Positions 1 through 4,766 of a stretch of DNA of 6,828 nucleotides are shown piece by piece (within the stretch, counting starts at the first letter, position 1; every line of letters starts with the position of its first letter). The translations under genes and the position numbers were made by a program. The DNA is from Magnetococcales bacterium (lineage in GTDB: Bacteria; Pseudomonadota; Magnetococcia; Magnetococcales; Magnetaquicoccaceae). The notes below the pieces were generated by a model. It did no database searches and had not been told where the DNA came from. It saw nothing but the letters and a program-made list of their open reading frames with translations. The DNA is taken from contig JADGCE010000140.1 in the NCBI GenBank assembly GCA_015229095.1, positions 1-6,828 on the forward strand, given 5' to 3'.

Positions 1-11
1 CCCCTGGACCC

Positions 12-56
12 GTAATAAAAGGAGGGGTTGGGGGAGATGATCTCCCCCAACCCCTC
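12..56 (-). terminator. Strong intrinsic terminator of the cytochrome operon
   Basis: Bases 22-37 pair perfectly with 41-56, giving a 16-bp GC-rich stem with a 3-nt loop. Read on the minus strand, the stem is followed at once by CTTTTATTA (down to about base 12), a U-rich tract in the right place for Rho-independent termination. On the plus strand the stem is followed by ATAACAGC with no T run, so the signal is directional. It lies 19 nt past the stop codon of the octaheme cytochrome gene and therefore ends the minus-strand operon. Confidence 0.93.
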
Positions 57-75
57 ATAACAGCTTGCACAGCAA

Positions 76-2238
76 CTATTTCATCTCCGGCAGCGACCGC
101 AGTTCCGCCACCCGCTCCGGAGGATACCCCAACCCTTCAAAATCGATCATTCCCCGCGTGGAATGACACTCCTTGCACCCTCTCCCCTCCTTGCGAATGC
201 CATGGTTGATCATCAGGGATCCCATCTGCCGCATCCAATGCGCCTCGACATTTTTCAAAGAACCATCCTCCGCCACGGGATGGATGCCACGCCACACACC
301 TACCCCAAAGTAACGCATAAACTCATCCATCATGTATGCCTTGAATGGCGGTTCATACATCCGTTTGATCACGGGATGATCCAACGCCTTCCGAACCGAC
401 AGCTCCGGTTTGCCCGTCTCATAATAAGTCGGGTAATCAAAAGGCAAAATCATGGCCCCAAAAGGCCCCTGGTTGGACATATCCTCATACATGAGGGCGT
501 TGAAAATTTTGAAGGGATAGATCCGGCTCTTGCCCTGCTCCATGATCGGGCGAATATTCGCTTCGATCATCTGTTTGCGCTTTGCCAACATCTCTGGTGA
601 CAAGACCGACAAAGGATCGGTCGCCTCCCGCACATACCGCTCCACATCCAGATCGGGATAACTCTTCTGCAACAACTGGGCAGCCGACCGGATCTGAGCA
701 ATCACCTCAGGGTCATCGATCCGCGCCAACTGGTTCATGAGCGGGTTGTACACACCTTTTGCCACCGGATTGTCCCCCAGGGCATTGGCCAGAAAGGTGC
801 CATTTCCATTGAACCAGAGAAATTTAAAGCCTTTCCCTGCTTTCCCGGACTGATAAACATCCTTGAAAACATAGATTCCCTCCTCTTCATTCCAGACCGG
901 ATGGATCCAGTCGCGCAACACCACATTATCCTCCTGCAACGCCTTGATATGGCAGGCTTCGCATGAGAGGCGATCCACATGGCCATTCAGCAGGGCGCGA
1001 TCCTGGGTATCCTTGACATGGGGGGCCGCCGTATGACAACCCTCGCATTCCACCTTCACATGGGGCAGATCGTTGGCCACCAGATCGACACCTTTGTCGC
1101 CACGGGGAATCTTGTGCCCCTCCGGGCGATGGCAATCGGTGCAAATCATGCCAGCCGCCGCATGCACATCGCTCTCCTTCTGGAAAGAGTTCCCCCGTTT
1201 GGATCCCGGATGGAGCAGGCGCCGATTCTGGTGACCCAGATTATCCGGGGCCGATCCCGGCGGTAAATTTTTTTCCTGATCGCCCCCCATGTTGTGCTGA
1301 TGGCAAAACAGGCAATTCTGGGCGGTCGGTTGACCAACCGTCAGGGCGGTTTGCAGGGAGCGATCCTGATTCCAACGCCGACCACGGCTCTCTTCCATCA
1401 CGGTACGCGCATTCATGTCATAGCGGGCTGCATGGCAGATCAGACAGTCGATACCCGCCTTGGCCGTGGCAGGGGCATCGTGACCGGGCAACATCTGTTC
1501 GGAGGAGGGATGATAGCCACCACCGATATGACATTGACCACACCCTTCGCTACGCAGCTCGGTCGCGCCATTGGCGCGGGCCGGTTTGCTCTTGACCAGA
1601 TCAGCCCACCCCGTCCAGGTGAAGGAGCCGGGCACCCCACAGGCCCGATCGATCTTGCCCATGGGAATCGGCTGGGTGCCCTTGCCATTGACTTGCCGTC
1701 CATCAAAGCCGTAGGTGGTAAATCCCTCGGCTGTGCTCTGGAATTTATAATGGACCGAATGCACCACATCCTCCAGGGTATCCACCTGCCGGATTTTGCC
1801 CTGTGCGTCCGTGGTCTTGATGGTGGCATGGCAGGTCAGACAGGTTTTTGGTCCTTCATAACGACGAATGCCGGCGTTGCGGAAATAGTCGATATGGGGA
1901 TAAGGTGCCGCCTTCTGGAAAGAGCGGGTTTGCATCAACATGTTGACCTTCAAACGCCGGGCAAACGGATTGCTCTCCTCGGCGGTTTGCTGCATGGCCC
2001 GCTCCTGGCGATAGTTTTGGGTCAATTGATCGGCCAAACGGGCAAATTCCCGTTCGCTCAGCGGCTCCCCGCTGCTGTCGTAGGTCAGGGGTGCGTTGAC
2101 TACGCCGATATAATCCGCGAGCCAACCGGGATAGCAGGCGCGCAAACCGAAGGCCACCGATCCCAGCAGGAGCATCCACAACACCCGTTTGCCCCAACGG
2201 CTTTGCCACACTGAGCCCTGCATTTTCTGAACGTCCAT
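76..2238 (-). CDS. Octaheme c-type cytochrome, OTR (octaheme tetrathionate reductase)-like family
   Basis: The protein is 720 residues long. Eight CXXCH haem-binding motifs start at residues 133, 233, 265, 309, 366, 398, 426 and 688. The N-terminus has a basic patch (RWGKR) and a hydrophobic segment at about 19-33 with no clear cleavage site, so it is probably exported and held by a signal anchor. A Cys36 in LRAC only loosely resembles a lipobox. Motif order and surroundings (IDCLICH; DVHAAAG before haem 5; V-C-E-G-CH then PH; LNGH before haem 7; NHG before the last haem) resemble, from memory, the OTR family. Known OTR is a soluble periplasmic enzyme of Shewanella that reduces tetrathionate, nitrite and hydroxylamine in vitro and has an unclear physiological role. 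This protein is longer, with about 257 residues between haems 7 and 8. The start was set at ATG 2238 because AGGAGG lies 7 nt upstream; ATG 2244 is only 1 nt from it. It is the last gene of the operon and probably the catalytic subunit. The substrate cannot be read from the sequence. Confidence 0.9.
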   Translation of the reverse strand: MDVQKMQGSVWQSRWGKRVLWMLLLGSVAFGLRACYPGWLADYIGVVNAPLTYDSSGEPLSEREFARLADQLTQNYRQERAMQQTAEESNPFARRLKVNMLMQTRSFQKAAPYPHIDYFRNAGIRRYEGPKTCLTCHATIKTTDAQGKIRQVDTLEDVVHSVHYKFQSTAEGFTTYGFDGRQVNGKGTQPIPMGKIDRACGVPGSFTWTGWADLVKSKPARANGATELRSEGCGQCHIGGGYHPSSEQMLPGHDAPATAKAGIDCLICHAARYDMNARTVMEESRGRRWNQDRSLQTALTVGQPTAQNCLFCHQHNMGGDQEKNLPPGSAPDNLGHQNRRLLHPGSKRGNSFQKESDVHAAAGMICTDCHRPEGHKIPRGDKGVDLVANDLPHVKVECEGCHTAAPHVKDTQDRALLNGHVDRLSCEACHIKALQEDNVVLRDWIHPVWNEEEGIYVFKDVYQSGKAGKGFKFLWFNGNGTFLANALGDNPVAKGVYNPLMNQLARIDDPEVIAQIRSAAQLLQKSYPDLDVERYVREATDPLSVLSPEMLAKRKQMIEANIRPIMEQGKSRIYPFKIFNALMYEDMSNQGPFGAMILPFDYPTYYETGKPELSVRKALDHPVIKRMYEPPFKAYMMDEFMRYFGVGVWRGIHPVAEDGSLKNVEAHWMRQMGSLMINHGIRKEGRGCKECHSTRGMIDFEGLGYPPERVAELRSLPEMK

Positions 2239-2240
2239 GG

Positions 2241-2894
2241 TCATTCCTCCTCTGCCCGTGCACCCAACACCATTTTCCGAAATTCTCCCCAAATCGTTTC
2301 GCCAGCCGTTGCCAGATAGATGTGGCCCATCATGAAGGCGACCAACAACACACCCAACAGGTAGTGCACAACACCCACCACCCATAAACCATCCATCTCC
2401 CACAACTGCTCTGGAACCCATTGCGGCCAAAAAAAGAGCAATCCCGACAGGATCAACAACGGCATGGCCACAAACATGACCCCCAGATAGGTCACCTGCT
2501 GCAGGGGGTTGAATTTGTTCCGGGCGGTCGCCGGGAAAGGATGAGGTTCGCCACGAAAGATCCCGACGCCATAAAACAGGGCCTGGCGCAGCAACCGCCC
2601 CATCCATCCAGACCACTGTGGGCGATAATGCACACCATTGCTGCCCAGCAGCGTGGTCGCCACAAACACCAGGTAGGCGCACAGGAGCAGCCACCCAAAA
2701 ATATTGTGCAACACCCGTGCGCGATCAAACGGAATCAGGGGCAGATCGGAGCCGGCAAAGTGCAGGCTGACACCGCTGGCAATGAGCATCACGAAAGAGA
2801 GGGCATTGCTCCAGTGCCAAATGCGCAACCAGACGGGGTACAATTCCACACCATTCTTCCGATGCGCAGGATGATCAGGAATGATTCTGTTCAT
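2241..2894 (-). CDS. Cytochrome b561-type membrane subunit (quinol/cytochrome b)
   Basis: The 217-residue integral membrane protein has four predicted helices at about 27-46, 62-84, 134-156 and 172-195. Histidines suited to bind two b haems are visible: H27 (in WHW, helix 1), H63 (VLHN, helix 2), and H177 (VVHY) and H191 (GHIY) in and after helix 4. This arrangement and size fit the NiFe-hydrogenase/formate dehydrogenase/thiosulfate reductase cytochrome b group (Pfam Ni_hydr_CYTB type; no search run). Such subunits exchange electrons between membrane quinol and a periplasmic redox partner. Here the partners are the multiheme cytochromes encoded on both sides; no molybdenum enzyme or iron-sulphur subunit is present. 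The start at ATG 2894 has AAGGAGG 5 nt upstream. The gene overlaps the end of the heptaheme gene by 20 nt and ends 2 nt before the start of the octaheme gene. Confidence 0.92.
   Translation of the reverse strand: MNRIIPDHPAHRKNGVELYPVWLRIWHWSNALSFVMLIASGVSLHFAGSDLPLIPFDRARVLHNIFGWLLLCAYLVFVATTLLGSNGVHYRPQWSGWMGRLLRQALFYGVGIFRGEPHPFPATARNKFNPLQQVTYLGVMFVAMPLLILSGLLFFWPQWVPEQLWEMDGLWVVGVVHYLLGVLLVAFMMGHIYLATAGETIWGEFRKMVLGARAEEE
2246..2251 (-). promoter_or_regulatory. RBS that decides the start of the octaheme gene
   Basis: A perfect AGGAGG on the minus strand lies inside the last codons of the cytochrome b gene. It is 7 nt before ATG 2238 and only 1 nt before the overlapping ATG 2244, so 2238 is the better start. 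The stop codon of cytochrome b (2241-2243) sits between them, which suggests translational coupling. Confidence 0.8.
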
Positions 2895-3810
2895 GAAAAC
2901 CTCCTTTCCGGGCAACCAGCCAACGTGCCATACCATGTCCCAACAGACCCAGAAGGGTCAACCCAAGCAGCAGCCCCCCGGCCCAGTCCAACCACAGGTT
3001 GCGGGTCATGCCGATGATGTAGGCGTTGTTCATCACCAGTGAATGGATAAAACCGGCCTTCTGCCGCTCTTCCGACGACCGGTAGAGATAGAGTTTTTTC
3101 AAGAGCACCGAGTTGCGGGAGTGACAGGCCACGCAGTCACGCAGCGCGAACCGTTTGTCCAGTATAAAATGATCCTGGGGGCGCGTGGAGCTGGTATGAC
3201 ACTCCACGCAGCGCACCGTCCGCCAGTGGCGCTGCAGATCCGGCAGCCAAGCATGCATATTCAGCAAGCCGGGAAAAGCGCGTCCGGTCAGTACCCGAAT
3301 CTGTTCCTGGTTGCTGTGGCAATTCAAACAGATGCCGTTGTCCTGTCGCACCTGTTCCGGCATGTCGCGTACCCTGGTCTGGGAAAGACCATGAAAGGCA
3401 TGGGGATTGTGGCAGGAAAAACAGGTAAAACGGTCCGGCAGCGCCTGCGCATGAACACTCCGCATAAACCCTTTCTCAATGGACTCAAACAGGACGTATG
3501 GAAATCCATCCTTTCCCTTGTGACATTCCAGACAGGAGAGCGACTCCTTTTTGGTTTCCGAAAAATGCGGAAAAGATTCAAATCCCGCTCCATGGCAGGC
3601 ACGGCAGGTCAGTTTGGCGTGACTGGAAGCAGCCATTGCGGCGGGATCAATGGCCAGATTGCGCAAACCACCGGTCACCGGATCCTGATAGGCCATGCTT
3701 TTCATGCCATGGCAGCGCAGGCAGGCTTGGTCAGCAGCGGCAACCGGGTCGCTGCTGGCAAGCAGTGTCATCAACAACAGGAGCAGGCACAACATACGAA
3801 TCGGAATCAT
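2875..3810 (-). CDS. Heptaheme c-type cytochrome with C-terminal membrane anchor
   Basis: The protein is 311 residues long. A signal peptide covers residues 1-26, with a leucine-rich core and a likely cut after AAA before DQAC. Seven CXXCH motifs start at residues 30, 69, 93, 130, 161, 201 and 226. The haem region ends near residue 235, and a hydrophobic helix at about 276-298 is followed by a short basic tail (ARKGG). This predicts a periplasmic haem domain tethered by one C-terminal helix. Additional histidines such as H120 in SVHAQ and H137 and H140 after haem 4 could be distal ligands, as in class III-like multiheme cytochromes. It is not a recognised named subunit; by position it should relay electrons between the cytochrome b and the octaheme protein. 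The ATG at 3810 begins a good signal peptide but has no clear Shine-Dalgarno sequence, so expression may depend partly on the gene upstream. The 89-nt gap before it (3811-3899) holds no terminator or promoter I would trust. Its 3' end overlaps the cytochrome b start by 20 nt. Confidence 0.9.
   Translation of the reverse strand: MIPIRMLCLLLLLMTLLASSDPVAAADQACLRCHGMKSMAYQDPVTGGLRNLAIDPAAMAASSHAKLTCRACHGAGFESFPHFSETKKESLSCLECHKGKDGFPYVLFESIEKGFMRSVHAQALPDRFTCFSCHNPHAFHGLSQTRVRDMPEQVRQDNGICLNCHSNQEQIRVLTGRAFPGLLNMHAWLPDLQRHWRTVRCVECHTSSTRPQDHFILDKRFALRDCVACHSRNSVLLKKLYLYRSSEERQKAGFIHSLVMNNAYIIGMTRNLWLDWAGGLLLGLTLLGLLGHGMARWLVARKGGFHEQNHS
2900..2906 (-). promoter_or_regulatory. RBS of the cytochrome b gene
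   Basis: AAGGAGG on the minus strand lies 5 nt before ATG 2894 and inside the 3' end of the heptaheme gene. It selects this start over the longer in-frame possibility at 2936 and makes coupled translation with the gene above likely. Confidence 0.85.
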
Positions 3811-3899
3811 CGGAGTTTCTGTAGCGTTGGCCAGGAGATACCGTACTGACGGCACCTCCGGGACTTGGTATACACTCTGCGGTTGCACTGTTCGATGCG

Positions 3900-4175
3900 T
3901 CAGGAGCTGCGGTTCGGGGAGATCAGCGCACCGCCCCCCATGGTGGTTTGCAAATCCGCAGGATGAAGCGCTCCTGCACAGTTGCCGTGCTTGCAAAAAA
4001 ACCAAACCAGCCACCCCGCCAAGGCCATCAAACTGACCCACAGCAGCACTGCCATGGTGTGGGCGATGGTTACGATGGCCACAAACAGGACCACGGCAAG
4101 ACGATCCATGGGCACGACCCACAGCACTGAGAGCAAGCCAACTCCGGCAACACACGTCAAAGGGATGGTTTTCAT
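3900..4175 (-). CDS. Small hydrophobic membrane protein, function unknown
   Basis: This 91-residue protein has hydrophobic stretches at about 4-21, 26-41 and 42-60, so it probably has two or three membrane helices. The remaining 30 residues are polar and include CKHGNC (two Cys four apart, a His between) just after the last helix, which could bind a metal or form a disulphide. I recognise no family. The start at ATG 4175 is preceded by GAGGAGA at 5 nt spacing, which is good evidence that the gene is real and that the longer in-frame start at 4379 is not used. It is the first gene after the predicted sigma-54 promoter and lies 89 nt before the heptaheme gene. An accessory role in assembly or stability of the cytochrome complex is possible but is inferred only from position. 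Confidence 0.68.
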   Translation of the reverse strand: MKTIPLTCVAGVGLLSVLWVVPMDRLAVVLFVAIVTIAHTMAVLLWVSLMALAGWLVWFFCKHGNCAGALHPADLQTTMGGGALISPNRSS

Positions 4176-4180
4176 GGGGG

Positions 4181-4187
4181 TCTCCTC
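4181..4187 (-). promoter_or_regulatory. RBS of the small membrane protein
   Basis: GAGGAGA on the minus strand lies 5 nt before ATG 4175. It is the main support for translation of this short gene and for choosing this start. Confidence 0.7.
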
Positions 4188-4349
4188 ATTGTCCGCCTGG
4201 GAATGCACATCCGGGTGCTCCGTGCCGCCATGAGTCGGTTTTCGGACCTTTGCTTGTACAACAACAGCACGGGCCTTGTTCCGCTGCTCTTCTGTCCGAT
4301 CTTCTCTGATCGACAAGAGAGCCTGCCATGCGACACGTGCTGAATGCGG

Positions 4350-4365
4350 CGCATAGAACATGCCA
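4350..4365 (-). promoter_or_regulatory. Candidate sigma-54 (-24/-12) promoter of the cytochrome operon
   Basis: The minus strand reads TGGCATGTTCTATGCG. The sigma-54 consensus is TGGCACG-N4-TTGCW. The invariant GG and GC have the required spacing, and the mismatches are C to T in the -24 block, plus A for the first T and G for the last base of the -12 block. Transcription would begin near 4339, about 165 nt before the first gene. The divergent neighbour is a sigma-54 activator, which supports the call. Confidence 0.6.
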
Positions 4366-4377
4366 TGCTGGCGATAC

Positions 4378-4399
4378 AAACGGCAACCCGGTTGCGTTT
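4378..4399. repeat. Inverted repeat GCAACC-C-GGTTGC with flanking AAAC/GTTT
   Basis: GCAACC (4383-4388) and GGTTGC (4390-4395) form an odd palindrome around C4389. AAAC before and GTTT after extend the symmetry, with one extra G at 4382. It lies just upstream of the -24 element. It could be a binding site for a second regulator. Its plus strand also loosely resembles a -24/-12 element (CGGCAAC-N4-TTGCG), which could serve the activator gene. Neither role is established. Confidence 0.4.
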
Positions 4400-4414
4400 T
4401 ACAAACAGTTGTTT

Positions 4415-4424
4415 TGTCATGATA
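4415..4424. promoter_or_regulatory. Candidate activator site 1 (TGTCATGATA)
   Basis: This is a 9 of 10 match to the palindrome TGTCATGACA found perfectly at 4484-4493. Its centre is about 80 bp upstream of the predicted sigma-54 transcription start and 69 bp from the centre of the perfect site. That is a usual distance for enhancer sites of sigma-54 activators. Confidence 0.5.
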
Positions 4425-4480
4425 TTAACTCTCACAGTGCCGCACGCATTGCACCATGCCACCCGTTTCCCACTGACACT

Positions 4481-4496
4481 GTGTGTCATGACACAC
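4481..4496. promoter_or_regulatory. Perfect 16-bp palindrome, candidate activator site 2
   Basis: GTGTGTCATGACACAC is a perfect palindrome of 16 bp in the divergent region, centred about 149 bp upstream of the predicted operon start. Such a site suits a dimeric HTH protein, most simply the Fis-type HTH of the adjacent activator. A CRP/FNR-family protein is an alternative, but the half-sites do not fit the TGTGA or TTGAT consensus. Confidence 0.62.
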
Positions 4497-4607
4497 GAAA
4501 ACCGGGATCCTATGTCCCAATGCTTGGCACATACTGTCCCACCTATTGATGCAAGGAACAAGGATTGCCGAGTGGAGGAAACAGGGAACGGGTTGTGATT
4601 CTGCCAC

Positions 4608-4617
4608 AGTCGTGACA
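4608..4617. promoter_or_regulatory. Weak third copy of the palindromic site (AGTCGTGACA)
   Basis: This sequence matches TGTCATGACA at 8 of 10 positions and lies shortly upstream of the activator coding region. It could mediate autoregulation of that gene. On its own the match is weak. Confidence 0.25.
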
Positions 4618-4694
4618 GACTGAAGATGGGACACAGACTGTTTGCAAAGGGGTGTCAACAACACGGGCGGTCACTCCGGGCAATTCCGGAACCG

Positions 4695-4766
4695 ATGGAC
4701 GATCACACACGGGAGCTTGTCGAAAAACATGTCCGCTTATGGAAATACCTGTACACTGCCCAAAAA
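4695..4766 (+). other. Probable original N-terminus of the activator, in a different frame
   Basis: The frame starting at ATG 4695 encodes a charged helix (MDDHTRELVEKHVRLWKYL, then YTAQ) that looks far more protein-like than the overlapping frame of the annotated activator, whose N-terminus is low-quality. The frames join smoothly if one A is removed from the five-A run at 4762-4766: TAQN then continues into CVAVLAGMEKRVEQQ. Upstream of ATG 4695 there is only a weak GGA-type Shine-Dalgarno. This is inference: an indel mutation, an assembly error, or less likely a programmed shift. Confidence 0.45.

Larger units (their letters stand above)
4176..4728. other. Divergent regulatory region without a convincing gene
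   Basis: About 550 bp separate the minus-strand operon from the assigned start of the plus-strand activator. Apart from a probable N-terminal coding segment from 4695, I see no credible gene: the open frames here are short, lack Shine-Dalgarno sequences and read as low-quality protein. The region contains the -24/-12 promoter, palindromic sites and an inverted repeat listed separately. A bulged stem (TGTC-GATC at 4293-4301 with GATCGACA at 4308-4315, one extra C) lies in the predicted 5' leader of the operon. I found no confident sigma-70 promoter for the activator gene. Confidence 0.7.

Noticed and set aside
1294..2214. 306-residue plus-strand open frame inside the octaheme gene
   Set aside because: It is antisense to a gene with eight CXXCH motifs, has no convincing domain, and arises from codon bias of the real gene.
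2239..2694. Extension of the octaheme gene to a start at 2694
   Set aside because: It would run through the cytochrome b coding region, and the extra N-terminus has no sensible domain. The RBS at 2246-2251 supports 2238.
3811..4155. Extension of the heptaheme gene to a start at 4155
   Set aside because: It would overlap the small membrane protein and place the clear signal peptide in the middle of the protein.
4446..4464. Second -24/-12 like sequence on the minus strand (TGGCATGGTGCAATGC)
   Set aside because: The GG and GC are one base too far apart for sigma-54, which tolerates little change in this spacing.
4523..4540. TTGGCACATACTGTCCC on the plus strand as a sigma-54 or sigma-70 promoter of the activator
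   Set aside because: No GC at the -12 position, and no acceptable -10 hexamer at 16-18 bp.
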